Position numbers and translations under genes: made by a program. 64,000 nt of DNA. It comes from Mesorhizobium sp. YIM 152430. GTDB taxonomy: Bacteria; Pseudomonadota; Alphaproteobacteria; Rhizobiales; Rhizobiaceae. The stretch covers positions 186,001 through 250,000 of the forward strand of contig NZ_JARGES010000015.1 of the NCBI RefSeq assembly GCF_029210365.1, written 5' to 3'. Below are positions 54,608 to 63,553 of the stretch, piece after piece. Every line of letters begins with the position of its first letter. The first letter of the stretch is position 1. The notes under the pieces are model-generated. The model was not told the DNA's origin, searched no databases, and saw nothing but the letters and a program-made list of their open reading frames with translations.

Positions 54608-54753
54608 GACCCCCGCCCCTTACCCCTCCCCACAAGGAGGAGGGGGACATGCGCGCCGCGCTCGTTCTTTCGTTCGTGATGCCAAGCCCGACACAAGAGC
54701 GGGATGCTGACGGCCTCCCTCCCCCTTGTGGGGAGGGATAAAGGGTGGGGGTC
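54608..54753. repeat. Inverted-repeat intergenic element of about 145 bp (MITE-like)
   Basis: Left arm at 54608-54646 and right arm at 54714-54753 are nearly perfect inverted copies of about 39 bases (shared blocks GACCCCC and CCCTCCCCACAAGG). The ~67 bases between hold GAGCGGGATG-type sequence and no gene. The arms match the CCCCACAAGGGG-type repeats found elsewhere in the window (18173-18190, 48508-48530). Confidence 0.7.
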
Positions 54754-54791
54754 CGCTTAGCAAAAATGTCCGCGCCGCGGCGCGGACCGTA

Positions 54792-55817
54792 TCACGCCAT
54801 CGCCATCCGCACGTCGCGGAACGACACCAGCCGCCGCTGCTGCTCGTCCCACAGCACCAGTTTCACGCAGCGCAGGCTTTCCATGAAGGTGATGCGGCCC
54901 ATGTCGCGCAGTTCGGGGTGGTGCTCGAGGACTTCGGGAAGTCGGTAGAATGGGACTTTCGACGACAGATGGTGGACGTGGTGGATGCCGATATTGCCGG
55001 TGAACCAGCGCAGAACGGCCGGCAGGTCGTAATGCGAGGAACCGTGCAGCGCGGCCTCCTGGAAATTCCAGTCCTGCTGCTCGCTCCAGTGCGTTTCTTC
55101 GAACTGGTGCTGGACGTAGAACAGCCAGACGCCCGCCGTCGCGGCCATCAGCGTGATCGGAAGCTGCACCATCAAGAACGGGCCGATGCCCATCAGCCAG
55201 ATCAGGAGCGCGGCGGGAGCGGCGATGCCCAGATTGGTGGCGAGAGTCGAGGTCCAGGGCGTCATGCCGGCGCGCATCATGCCAAACGGCAGGCGGTACT
55301 GGCAAATGAACAGCCATGCCGGGCCGATGCCGAACATGACGAGCGGGTGGCGGTAGAGCCAGTATTTCGTCCGCCCCCAACGCGACAGCGCGCGATATTC
55401 GGCGACCGTCAGCGTGTCGATGTCGCCGATGCCGCGCTGGCCGAGATTGCCGGTCGTGGCATGGTGGACGGCGTGCGTGCGCCGCCAGTAGTCATACGGC
55501 GTGAAGGTGAGGACGCCGATGACCCGACCGGTCCAGTCATTGAGATCGCGGCGCGCGAACAGCGATCCATGGCCGCAATCATGTTGCAGCATGAAGAGGC
55601 GGACGAGGAAGCCGGCAGCGGGAATCGTCAGCACCAGCGCCCAGTAATGGCCGTTGACGACGGCGAGCGCGGTGACGGTCCACAGGACGACGAACGGAAC
55701 GATTGTCACGACGAGTTCGAAGACGCTGCGCGCCGTGCTCGGCTCGCGATAACGGGCGAGAATTTTGGTCCAAGCGCGAGCCGCCTGCACGGCGTCTGGG
55801 GTCGCGGAATGGGTCAT
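54792..55817 (-). CDS. Fatty acid desaturase (membrane, omega-type)
   Basis: The 341-residue inner-membrane di-iron enzyme has the three His boxes: QHDCGHGSLF (HDCGH), RRTHAVHHATTG (HAVHH) and IHHVHHLSSK (HHVHH), with four to six transmembrane helices between. It introduces a double bond into fatty acyl chains of lipids and needs a reduced ferredoxin-type partner. The layout fits the FADS/delta-12-like group. The ATG at 55817 has only a weak GGA site; an ATG at 55859 is in frame but adds 14 residues. The electron donor is not in the window. Confidence 0.9.
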   Translation of the reverse strand: MTHSATPDAVQAARAWTKILARYREPSTARSVFELVVTIVPFVVLWTVTALAVVNGHYWALVLTIPAAGFLVRLFMLQHDCGHGSLFARRDLNDWTGRVIGVLTFTPYDYWRRTHAVHHATTGNLGQRGIGDIDTLTVAEYRALSRWGRTKYWLYRHPLVMFGIGPAWLFICQYRLPFGMMRAGMTPWTSTLATNLGIAAPAALLIWLMGIGPFLMVQLPITLMAATAGVWLFYVQHQFEETHWSEQQDWNFQEAALHGSSHYDLPAVLRWFTGNIGIHHVHHLSSKVPFYRLPEVLEHHPELRDMGRITFMESLRCVKLVLWDEQQRRLVSFRDVRMAMA

Positions 55818-56005
55818 CGGTTTCCAGGCTGCAAGAGGAACGTCGACCTGCCGGAACATGTGACGCGCGAATTGTTCGGAAGGGGATGGACCCCGATCGC
55901 GGCCGAAGCGGCGCGGCGCGGTTTCAACTCCCCCGCCCTGCCTAGTCGCTCGCGGCAGGCGGCGCAAGCACGCCCTTCGTCGCGTCCCCGCAAATCGTCC
56001 GAACG

Positions 56006-57016
56006 TCAGCTCTCGGCCCGGCGCGCGGCCTCGATGATCTCGCCGAGCAGGCCGTGCAGATCGTTGCGATGACCGCTGCGCGCCGAGGGACTGGCCTCGT
56101 CCGAGGTCATCACGACGGTCAGGTCGAGTTCGGGCACGACATAGAGCATCTGCCCGCCATAGCCCCAGCCATAGACGACCTTTGCGCCGGCGATCTCGCG
56201 CAGGAACCAGCCATAGCCGTAGCCGTCGCCGTTGAAGCGCGAATTGGTGCGCGGCCGCCAGGAGGTCTCGATCCATTCGGCCGAGACGAGCCGTTCGCCG
56301 TCCGGCGTCTCGCCGCCATTGCGGTAGAGTTCGCCGAAGGCGGCGAGCGAACGCGGCGTCATCGCCATCTGGTTGCCGCCGAGATAAATGCCCTGCGGAT
56401 CGCGCTCCCACGAGCCGATGCTAAAACCGTCGAGCGGGCCGAGCCAGTCCCGGGCGAGTTCCAGCGTCGAGCGGCCGGTCTGCCTGGTCAGGATGGCGGA
56501 GAGCAGATGCGTCGAGCCGGTCGAATAGAGCATCCGCCCGCCCGGCTCGTCGTCGAACGGCATGGCGAGCGCGGCGCGCACCCAGTTGCGGCTCGACACC
56601 CAGCGCCCGTAATTTCCCCCGGAAGTGCGCCCGAGCCCTGCCTGCATCGAGAGAAGATGGCCGATGGTGATGTCGTGGACACGCGGATCGGCATCGTCGG
56701 GAAGATCGTCCGCCAGCAGCGGCGCGATCTTCTGGTCGGGACCTTCCAGCACGCCCTTGTCGATGGCGATGCCGACGAGCGCCGAGACGATCGATTTCGA
56801 CGCCGACTTGATGTTGGTGGGATCCGTGACGGAATTGCCGCGATAGCCGCGCTCGGCGACGATCTCGCCATAGCGGGAGACGATCACCGTTTCGAGCGGC
56901 GCGAGGGATTCGGCTTCGTCGAGAAGGGTATCGAAGGTCGCGGGGTTTTCCTGCGCGGCGGCAGGGATGGCGAGGGTGGAGACGAGGGCGAAGGCGAGAA
57001 GGGCGCGTCTGTTCAT
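56006..57016 (-). CDS. Serine hydrolase, class C beta-lactamase-like
   Basis: The 336-residue protein has a signal peptide (RALLAFALVSTLAIPAAAQ) and a beta-lactamase/DD-peptidase-like fold. The active-site Ser-x-x-Lys is SASKSIVSAL (about residues 71-74); the second motif, normally YxN, reads YSTGSTH; the third lies around GWGYGGQMLYV. The YxN Asn is replaced, so it is more likely an esterase-like or peptidase-like penicillin-recognising protein than a true beta-lactamase. It is periplasmic. The ATG at 57016 has a weak site. The 188 bases to the desaturase start show no gene. Confidence 0.85.
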   Translation of the reverse strand: MNRRALLAFALVSTLAIPAAAQENPATFDTLLDEAESLAPLETVIVSRYGEIVAERGYRGNSVTDPTNIKSASKSIVSALVGIAIDKGVLEGPDQKIAPLLADDLPDDADPRVHDITIGHLLSMQAGLGRTSGGNYGRWVSSRNWVRAALAMPFDDEPGGRMLYSTGSTHLLSAILTRQTGRSTLELARDWLGPLDGFSIGSWERDPQGIYLGGNQMAMTPRSLAAFGELYRNGGETPDGERLVSAEWIETSWRPRTNSRFNGDGYGYGWFLREIAGAKVVYGWGYGGQMLYVVPELDLTVVMTSDEASPSARSGHRNDLHGLLGEIIEAARRAES

Positions 57017-57075
57017 CGAAGCGAGTTAGGCGGAGCGCGCGGCGAAACCATGGGCGTCACGGCAATGTGAGCGGC

Positions 57076-57735
57076 CTACGACCGCAGCCCCGTCTCGCGC
57101 AGGATGCCCTTGCGCTTGGCGTCGTAGTAATAGCCGCGCGCATAAAACCGCACGGCGCGGTCCTGGTTGCCGTCGGCGGTGAGGTAGGCGCCGCGCAGAT
57201 ATTTGACGGCGTATTTCAGATTGGTTTCGGCATCGAGCAGCCCTTCCGCCGAGCCGCGATAGCCCATGGTGCGGGCGGTGTCGTGCCGGATCTGCATCAG
57301 GCCCCAGTAGATGCGGTTGCGAGCGCCGGGATTGAAATTGCTCTCGCGCTTGACGACGCGGCGCACCAGTTCGACCGGCAGTTCGTAATGGGCGGCATAT
57401 TTGGCGATGAGCTGGTCGAGCTCGGGGCTGCGCGGCGCGACCGACTTGATGCCAGACGGCACGATCGCGGCCTGCAATGCCGAGGACGGCGTGGCGCCGG
57501 CAAAAGCGGAGGCGACGACGGCCGGCTCGCCGGATGCGGGGTCGACGGCGACGTCCGCCTCGGTGAACTTGGCCGAGGGGCGAATTTCGACCGTTTCGGG
57601 AAGCGCGACCTCGGCTTCGGCCGCAGCCTGAAGATTGGTGGCCAGGTCGCCGGTGGAGGTGCAACCGGACAGAACCGTCAATGACAACAATGAAGCGGCG
57701 ATCCAACCTGCCGCAACCGTCTTCTCAAAAGCCAA
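57076..57735 (-). CDS. Lytic transglycosylase SLT-domain lipoprotein
   Basis: The 219-residue protein begins at TTG (57735) with a lipoprotein signal (VAAGWIAASLLSLTVLSGCT, lipobox LSGC). The C-terminal ~130 residues are an SLT domain: YELPVELVRRVVKRESNFNP with catalytic Glu (RESNF), YWGLMQIRHDTARTMGY and NLKYAVKYLRGAY. It cleaves peptidoglycan glycan strands and is probably held in the outer membrane. An upstream ATG at 57810 would put 25 extra residues before the signal and is unlikely. It is a second transglycosylase in the window, besides the one at 43502. Confidence 0.87.
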   Translation of the reverse strand: MAFEKTVAAGWIAASLLSLTVLSGCTSTGDLATNLQAAAEAEVALPETVEIRPSAKFTEADVAVDPASGEPAVVASAFAGATPSSALQAAIVPSGIKSVAPRSPELDQLIAKYAAHYELPVELVRRVVKRESNFNPGARNRIYWGLMQIRHDTARTMGYRGSAEGLLDAETNLKYAVKYLRGAYLTADGNQDRAVRFYARGYYYDAKRKGILRETGLRS

Positions 57736-58086
57736 GATCGTCTCTTTCGAGTTCGTTCGAATTGTCGTCCCGCCCGGACATTCCTTACGCGAGCGGACGG
57801 CGTTCGGCAATCGCGAAACGGGAGCGCTGCAAAGCGCCGATTGCGCGCGCCTGCACCGGATCGCTCGCGGGTTGCAAGAAACTATGATGTCATCTTCACA
57901 ACTTTCTTACTTATCCACGGTTTTATTGCGCCTGCGACCCCACGCGCCATACTGCGGGCCAACGATTCGCGTCATGACCTACATGCGCGCTGACGACCGG
58001 CGCAGTTGTTTCACCGAACATCGGCCACAAGGGAAGACCGCAACATCTTTCCGGCCCGATGTTCCAGGCAGTGCGGGGGAATTCGA
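57736..58086. other. Intergenic region between the transglycosylase and a small gene
   Basis: 350 bases with divergent flanking genes. TTATCCACG at 57911-57919 differs at one position from a DnaA box, but stands alone. AT-rich sequence around 57880-57925 may hold promoters. No gene supported. Confidence 0.35.
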
Positions 58087-58326
58087 ATGGCCAGGACCGT
58101 CGACGATTGCGCCAAGCGCCGTCTCGTCGAGCGTGACGAGATCGAATTCGCCATCCGTTTCATGACGAGCCGCGGCGTCAAGCATGACGACGTGCCGGTC
58201 CAGCTTGCCCGCTACTATTATGTCGACATGGACGAGGTGAACGCGATCCTGGCCGAGATTGCCGGCAGGCCCGCAACGGCCGACAAGCCGAAACCGGCGA
58301 CCTCCAGGCTGCGCAACGTCGCCTGA
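58087..58326 (+). CDS. Small conserved hypothetical protein (79 residues)
   Basis: The product (MARTVDDCAKRRLVERDEIE, then FAIRFMTSRGVKHDDVPVQL and YYYVDMDEVNAILAEIAG) looks like a compact helical protein. I do not recognise a named domain. GGGGGA lies 6 bases before the ATG at 58087, a good ribosome-binding site, and the coding bias fits. It is convergent with the Ugp-type ABC operon. Cytoplasmic; function unknown. Confidence 0.65.
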   Translation: MARTVDDCAKRRLVERDEIEFAIRFMTSRGVKHDDVPVQLARYYYVDMDEVNAILAEIAGRPATADKPKPATSRLRNVA

Positions 58327-58364
58327 AAAAAGGCGCGGCCACGCGAGCCTCGCCCTCACGAAAA

Positions 58365-59453
58365 TCAGATGCGCCTGCCTGTCCTGGCGTCGAACAGATG
58401 CGCCATGCCCGGATTGATCGCCATCGGCAACACGTCGCCGGCTTCGACCCGCGTGCCGCCCGGCAGTCGCGCGATGAGTTCGCCGCCCGACTGGGTTGCA
58501 TCGGCGGGCTGGCCGTGCGCCAGCGTGTCGGCACCGAGGATTTCTACGGCGGTGACCTTCAGTGTCAGATCGGCCGTACTGCGGTTCGACGTGACCGTCA
58601 TATGTTCCGGCCGCACGCCGAGCAGGATTTCGCGGCCGACCTCGGGCAACACCGTGTCGCGCGGCTTGACCGAACCGCCGCCGGCCAGCGTCAGCCCCTG
58701 CCCGTCCTCGGCCACGCGCGCCGTCATCAAATTCATCGCCGGCGACCCGATGAAGCCGGCGACGAAGGTCGAGGCCGGCTTCTCGTAGATCGCCATCGGC
58801 GTGTCGATCTGCTCGGCCAGGCCGCCATTCATGACGACGAGCGTATCTGCGAGCGTCATCGCCTCGACCTGGTCGTGGGTGACATAGACCGAGGTGACGC
58901 CGAGGCGACGCTGAAGGCTCTTGATCTCCACGCGCATCTGCCCGCGCAGCTTGGCGTCGAGATTGGACAGCGGCTCGTCGAACAGGAACGCCTTGGGGCT
59001 GCGCACGATGGCGCGGCCCATGGCGACGCGCTGGCGCTGGCCGCCGGAAAGCTCGCGCGGACGGCGTTGCAGGAATTCGGCAAGGCCGAGCGTGTCGGCG
59101 GCCTCGCGCACGCGCCGGTCGATCTCGTCCTTGGCCATGCCGCGGTTGCGCAGGCCGTAGGCCATGTTGTCGTAGACCGACATGTGCGGATAGAGGGCGT
59201 AGTTCTGGAACACCATGGCGATGTCGCGCTCGACCGGCCCGAGATCGTTGACCACCTTGTCGCCGATCGAAACCGTGCCATCGGTGATCGTCTCCAGCCC
59301 CGCGATCATGCGCAGCAGCGTGGACTTGCCGCAGCCCGAGGGGCCGACCAGTACGCACATCTGGCCGTCGGGGATGGAGATGGAGACACCCTTCACGGCC
59401 TCGACCTTGCCACCATAGACCTTGCGCACGTTCTTCAGTTCGACATTTGCCAT
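58365..59453 (-). CDS. ugpC: ABC transporter ATP-binding protein UgpC-like
   Basis: The 362-residue ATPase drives uptake of glycerol-3-phosphate or glycerophosphodiesters in Ugp systems. It has Walker [22 protein letters not shown]-loop [15 protein letters not shown], signature [18 protein letters not shown], Walker [16 protein letters not shown], switch His [13 protein letters not shown] and a C-terminal TOBE/OB-fold regulatory domain of ~120 residues ([10 protein letters not shown]). The ATG at 59453 ([15 protein letters not shown]) is the UgpC/MalK start; an earlier ATG at 59528 is unlikely. It is last in the ugpBAEC order, 13 bases after ugpE. Confidence 0.92.
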   Translation of the reverse strand: MANVELKNVRKVYGGKVEAVKGVSISIPDGQMCVLVGPSGCGKSTLLRMIAGLETITDGTVSIGDKVVNDLGPVERDIAMVFQNYALYPHMSVYDNMAYGLRNRGMAKDEIDRRVREAADTLGLAEFLQRRPRELSGGQRQRVAMGRAIVRSPKAFLFDEPLSNLDAKLRGQMRVEIKSLQRRLGVTSVYVTHDQVEAMTLADTLVVMNGGLAEQIDTPMAIYEKPASTFVAGFIGSPAMNLMTARVAEDGQGLTLAGGGSVKPRDTVLPEVGREILLGVRPEHMTVTSNRSTADLTLKVTAVEILGADTLAHGQPADATQSGGELIARLPGGTRVEAGDVLPMAINPGMAHLFDARTGRRI

Positions 59454-59466
59454 TGATGCGGCCTTC

Positions 59467-60381
59467 TTATTTTTCGGTTTCGACGAGGCCCTTGACGAAC
59501 CATCGCTGCATGAAGACCACGACGGCAACGGGCGGCAGCATGGCCAGGATCGCCGTGACCATGACGATGTGCCACTGCGTTTCGGCGTCGGCGAAGGAGA
59601 TCATCCGGCGCAGTGCGATCACGATGGTGTTCATGTCGTTGGACGTGGTGATCAGGAGCGGCCAAAGATATTGCGTCCACCCGTAGATGAACATGATGAC
59701 GAAAAGCGCGGCGAGGTTGGTCTTGGACAATGGGAGAAGGATGTCCTTGAAGAAGCGCCAGGGCCCTGCTCCGTCGACCCGCGCCGCCTCGACCAGTTCG
59801 CCCGGAATGGTCAGGAAGAACGTGCGGAAGAGCAGGGTCGCCGTCGCCGACGCGATCAGCGGGATGATGAGGCCGGCATAGGTGTTGATCAGGCCGAGAT
59901 CGACCATGACCTTGTAGGTCGGCAGGATGCGCACCTCGACCGGCAGCATCAGGGTGATGAAGATCAGCCAGAAGAAGAGCATCCGGCCGGGAAACCGGAA
60001 GAAGACGATCGCATAGGCCGAGAGCAGCGATATGGCGATCTTTCCCACCGCGATGCCCAGCGCCATGACGGTGGTGTTGAAAAGCAGAAGATCAGCACCG
60101 ACGCCGCCGGTCTGGCGCACGCCGCCGAAGAGCGCCTGATAATAGTTCTCGAAGAACCGGTCGCCCGGCAGAAGCGGCAGCGGCGGACGCAGGATCGTCT
60201 GCAACGAATGGGTCGAGGCGACGAAGGTGTAATAGATCGGGAAGGCGACGATCAGCACGCCCAGGATCAGGACCGCATGGGCGATGTAGCGCGACGTCTT
60301 CGAGACGCCGAGCATCGCGCCATCTTCCTTGCGGCCCAGTTTGGCGGCGGTGCTGGCGCCGTTGATGGTCGTCTCAGCCAT
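59467..60381 (-). CDS. ugpE: ABC transporter permease UgpE-like
   Basis: The 304-residue inner-membrane protein has six transmembrane helices and the MalG/UgpE-type EAA loop ([20 protein letters not shown], about residues 205-224). It ends with [15 protein letters not shown], a typical MalG/UgpE tail. The Ugp assignment rests on the subunit order and the following ATPase. The start at 60381 (MAETTINGA) overlaps the ugpA stop by 8 bases, which couples the two subunits; an ATG 7 codons upstream is also in frame. An unusual ~30-residue N-terminal extension precedes the first helix. Confidence 0.9.
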   Translation of the reverse strand: MAETTINGASTAAKLGRKEDGAMLGVSKTSRYIAHAVLILGVLIVAFPIYYTFVASTHSLQTILRPPLPLLPGDRFFENYYQALFGGVRQTGGVGADLLLFNTTVMALGIAVGKIAISLLSAYAIVFFRFPGRMLFFWLIFITLMLPVEVRILPTYKVMVDLGLINTYAGLIIPLIASATATLLFRTFFLTIPGELVEAARVDGAGPWRFFKDILLPLSKTNLAALFVIMFIYGWTQYLWPLLITTSNDMNTIVIALRRMISFADAETQWHIVMVTAILAMLPPVAVVVFMQRWFVKGLVETEK

Positions 60382-61258
60382 AGTGAACCTTCTTTTCCAC
60401 ATAGCGGAACTGGATGGCGGTGAGCGCGATGACGATGACCATGAGGATGACCGACTGCGCGGCCGAGTCGCCGAGAATGAGGTTCACGAAGCCGTCGTGA
60501 TAGACCTTGTAGACGAGCGTCTCGGTCGCCCTGCCCGGCCCGCCGCCGGTCACGGCATGGATGATGCCGAACGTGTCGAAGAAGGCGTAGGTGGTGTTGA
60601 TGACGAGCAGGAAGAACGTGGTCGGCGCCAGAAGCGGGAAGACGATCGTCCAGAACCGCTTGGTCTCGCCCGCGCCGTCGATGGCGGCCGCCTCGATCAG
60701 CGTCTTGGGGATCGCCTGGAGACCCGCGACGAAGAACAGGAAATTGTAGGAAATCTGCTTCCACGCGGCGGCGGCGATGACGAGGATCATCGCCTGGTCG
60801 CCCTTGAGAAGCGGGTCCCAGGCATAGCCCGAGGAGCGCAGCATGTAGGCGAAGGTGCCCATGGCGGGGTTGAACATGAACAGCCACACCATGCCCGCGA
60901 TCGCCGGTGCGATGGCGTAGGGCCAGATCAGCATGGTGCGGTAAAAGCCTTTCCCCTTGATGATCTTGTCGGCCATCACCGCCAGAAGCAGGGCGATCGA
61001 CATGGCGAGGAATGCGACGGCCACCGAAAAGATGGCGGTGTTCTCGACCGCGTTCAGATAATTCGGGTCCGACAGCACGCGCTGGAAATTGCGCAGGCCC
61101 ACGAAGGTCGTGCGCAGGCCGAACGGGTCCTCGCGCAGCACCGACTGGTAGAGCGCCTGGCTCGCGGGCCAATAAAAGAAGATGGCCACGATGACGAGCT
61201 GCGGAGCAAGCAGCGCATAGGGCAGGATCTTGTTGGGGAAGACGACGCGCGGAGACAA
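60374..61258 (-). CDS. ugpA: ABC transporter permease UgpA-like
   Basis: The 294-residue protein has six transmembrane helices and the MalF/UgpA-type EAA loop ([20 protein letters not shown], about residues 184-203), typical of permeases that pair with UgpE. The N-terminal [20 protein letters not shown] and [20 protein letters not shown] match UgpA. It forms the membrane channel with UgpE. The ATG at 61258 has GAGAGGAACG upstream. It lies 99 bases after ugpB, across a strong hairpin. Confidence 0.91.
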   Translation of the reverse strand: MSPRVVFPNKILPYALLAPQLVIVAIFFYWPASQALYQSVLREDPFGLRTTFVGLRNFQRVLSDPNYLNAVENTAIFSVAVAFLAMSIALLLAVMADKIIKGKGFYRTMLIWPYAIAPAIAGMVWLFMFNPAMGTFAYMLRSSGYAWDPLLKGDQAMILVIAAAAWKQISYNFLFFVAGLQAIPKTLIEAAAIDGAGETKRFWTIVFPLLAPTTFFLLVINTTYAFFDTFGIIHAVTGGGPGRATETLVYKVYHDGFVNLILGDSAAQSVILMVIVIALTAIQFRYVEKKVHYG

Positions 61259-61306
61259 GGACGTTCCTCTCGGTCAGTACGCGGGGCGGTTCCCCGTCTT
61301 AAACGA

Positions 61307-61333
61307 CCGCCCGCGTGTTGGCCACGCGGGCGG
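61307..61333 (-). promoter_or_regulatory. Intercistronic hairpin between ugpB and ugpA
   Basis: Perfect 11-bp stem CCGCCCGCGTG (61307-61317) / CACGCGGGCGG (61323-61333) with a 5-base loop. No long T-run on the minus strand. As in the TRAP operon, it sits just after the binding-protein gene, where it can protect that part of the message or reduce read-through. Confidence 0.72.
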
Positions 61334-61357
61334 CATTTTCTGGCGCAAGAGCCTCGG

Positions 61358-62668
61358 CTAGTTGCCGATGGCTTCCTGGATCGCGGCGTTGGCGCGCTCG
61401 ACGGCGTTGTTCAGCGCCGTCTGGGCATCCTGCTCGCCGGCCAGCATCTTCTCGAACTCTTCGTTCTGGATGTCGCGGACCTGCGGCAGGTTGACGAGGC
61501 GCACGCCGCGCGAATTCTCGGTCGGCTCCTTGCCCATCATCTGCGTGATCGGGATTTCGCGGCCCGGATTCTCGTCGTAGAAGCCGGATTCCTTGGTCGC
61601 CTCATAGGCGGCCATCGTCACCGGCAGATAGCCGGAGACCTGGTGCAGGCGAGCCTGGATTTCGGTCTGCGACAGGAATTCGAAGAACGCGGCGACGCCG
61701 GCATATTCCTCGTCGGACTTGCCTTCGAACACCCAGAGGCTCGCGCCGCCGGGAATGGTGTTCTGCGGTGCGCCCTCGGCTTCCGGATAATAGGGAAGCT
61801 GGCCGAGGCCGTAATTCATGCCCGAGTTGAGAACGTCGCCGAGACCGCCTGAGGATTCGGTCATGATGGCGCATTCGCCCGAAAGGAACAGCTGCTTGGC
61901 TTCCGAGGTGCGCCCGCCATAACGGAACGTGTCGTCGGCGGCGAGGTCGGCGATATTCTGGAAGTGGGTGACGAACTGGCCTTCATTGATCTTCAGCTCG
62001 ACATCCGTGCCGGCCAGGCCGTTTTCGTTGGTGCCGTATTGGAGGTTGTTCCACGCGGCGAAGTTCTCGAGGCCGATCCAGGTCAGCCAGGTCGAGGTCA
62101 GGCCGCAGGGTGCTGCGCCCGATTCCTTGATGGTGCGGGCGGCCTCGAAGACTTCCGGCCAGGTCGCCGGCGGGGTTTCGGGATCGAGGCCCGCTTCCTC
62201 GAAAATGTCCTTGTTGTAGTAAAGGATCGGCGAGGAGGAATTGTAGGGGAAGGACAGCATGGTACCGTCGGGACGCGAATAATAGGCGGCGATGCCGGCC
62301 AGGTATTGCGACTTGTCGAACTCGGTTCCACCCATCGAAAGGATTTCGGCGACCGGCTTCACCGCGCCTTCGGCGGCCATCATGACGCCCGTGCCGACGT
62401 CGAAGACCTGGATGATGTGCGGTGCCTGGTTGGCGCGGAAGGCGGCGATGCCGGCGTTCAGCGTTTCCGGATAGGTTCCGCGGAAGACCGGAACGACGCG
62501 ATACTCATCCTGGCTCTCGTTGAACTCCTCGGAGAGTTGCTCGACGACGTCGTTGTTGGCGCCGGACATGGCGTGCCACCAGTCGATCTGCGTCTGGGCC
62601 AGCGCGGTCGACGCGGACAAAAGGGTGAAGGTGGCGGCCAGACCCGCCGCATAGGCTTTCATGGACAT
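61358..62668 (-). CDS. ugpB: ABC transporter substrate-binding protein UgpB-like
   Basis: The 436-residue periplasmic protein has a signal peptide (AYAAGLAATFTLLSASTALA) and the family 1 solute-binding fold with the UgpB start TQIDWWHAMSGANNDVVEQL (WWHAM), FPYNSSSPILYYNKDIFEEA and WVFEGKSDEEYAGVAAFF. The WWHAM motif and the subunit order point to glycerol-3-phosphate or glycerophosphocholine. The ATG at 62668 has GGGAG 6 bases upstream. It is first in the ugpBAEC operon; no regulator or glycerophosphodiesterase (ugpQ) is adjacent, and I could not identify a Pho box. Confidence 0.93.
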   Translation of the reverse strand: MSMKAYAAGLAATFTLLSASTALAQTQIDWWHAMSGANNDVVEQLSEEFNESQDEYRVVPVFRGTYPETLNAGIAAFRANQAPHIIQVFDVGTGVMMAAEGAVKPVAEILSMGGTEFDKSQYLAGIAAYYSRPDGTMLSFPYNSSSPILYYNKDIFEEAGLDPETPPATWPEVFEAARTIKESGAAPCGLTSTWLTWIGLENFAAWNNLQYGTNENGLAGTDVELKINEGQFVTHFQNIADLAADDTFRYGGRTSEAKQLFLSGECAIMTESSGGLGDVLNSGMNYGLGQLPYYPEAEGAPQNTIPGGASLWVFEGKSDEEYAGVAAFFEFLSQTEIQARLHQVSGYLPVTMAAYEATKESGFYDENPGREIPITQMMGKEPTENSRGVRLVNLPQVRDIQNEEFEKMLAGEQDAQTALNNAVERANAAIQEAIGN

Positions 62669-62839
62669 GTTTCGCTCCCATTTGTTGGCGAAAGGTTACT
62701 TCCGCGAACCGCACTATCGGCGGTTTGTGACAACCGGACAACAGTTTTGCTGCGATCCGGTGAAACTGGAAAACGAAATTTCCCGAAATCGGCTAAGAGT
62801 CAACAGGAAAGGCACGAAATTGCGCAGATTGCTTGGATT

Positions 62840-63454
62840 TCAGGCAGGTTTCCAACCGATTTCGACATGACTTTCGTCAGAGGCGACGCGCGAGAGCCAC
62901 GCCGAAACGAAAGGAAATCGCGCCAATTCGAAACCGGCGGTTGCGGCGTCGTGGGTGTAGGCATAGAGCGCGACATCGGCGACCGAGAGCGTTTCGCCGG
63001 CGAAGAAGGGCGCGGCGCCAAGCCGTTGTTCCATCACGGCGAGCGCCCTGTTTCCGCCGTCCAGAAGCGCCGCCATCCGCTCCTCGGTCGCGAATGCGGC
63101 AAGGTGCGGATATTTGACCAGCGAGCGGCGCACGGCGATCTGCGGCTCGTGGCTGTATTGTTCGAAGAACAGCCACTGATAGGCGAGCGCGCGCTGATAG
63201 GCATCGGCCGGCAGGAACCGCGTGCCCTCGGCGAGATGCAGCAGGATGGCATTGCTTTCCGCCAGCGTGCGCCCGTCCTCGAATTCGAGCAGCGGCACCT
63301 TGCCGTTCGGGTTCTTCGCCAGATAGTCCGCGCTGCGCGTGCCGCCATCGAGGGTCGAAACCTCGACATGGCGGAAAGGCCGGCCCAATTTGGCCAGAAG
63401 CAAACGCGGCTTGTAGCAATTGCCGCTGTCGGTCATTCCGTAGAGGGTCAGCAT
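62840..63454 (-). CDS. Glutathione S-transferase family protein
   Basis: The 204-residue protein has an N-terminal thioredoxin-like domain (MLTLYGMTDSGNCYKPRLLL with the active-site SGNCYK region, then NGKVPLLEFEDGRTLAESNA with the cis-Pro and glutathione-binding ESNA) and a C-terminal helical domain (ALAYQWLFFEQYSHEPQIAV, LSVADVALYAYTHDA). Such enzymes conjugate glutathione to electrophiles or reduce disulphides in the cytoplasm. The ATG at 63454 was chosen because it gives the standard start; an upstream start adds 17 residues. Confidence 0.92.
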   Translation of the reverse strand: MLTLYGMTDSGNCYKPRLLLAKLGRPFRHVEVSTLDGGTRSADYLAKNPNGKVPLLEFEDGRTLAESNAILLHLAEGTRFLPADAYQRALAYQWLFFEQYSHEPQIAVRRSLVKYPHLAAFATEERMAALLDGGNRALAVMEQRLGAAPFFAGETLSVADVALYAYTHDAATAGFELARFPFVSAWLSRVASDESHVEIGWKPA

Positions 63455-63553
63455 GTCGGTCTCCGCTGATATCGCCCGCGAGTTTGCCAAGCCTTGCCAG
63501 TGCAAGCGAGCGGGCGCGGGCGATGGATCGATGATTTCGATTGATGGGAACGG

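Noticed and set aside
57911-57919. DnaA-box-like TTATCCACG, possible origin
   Set aside because: A single box with one mismatch, no cluster and no origin genes nearby.
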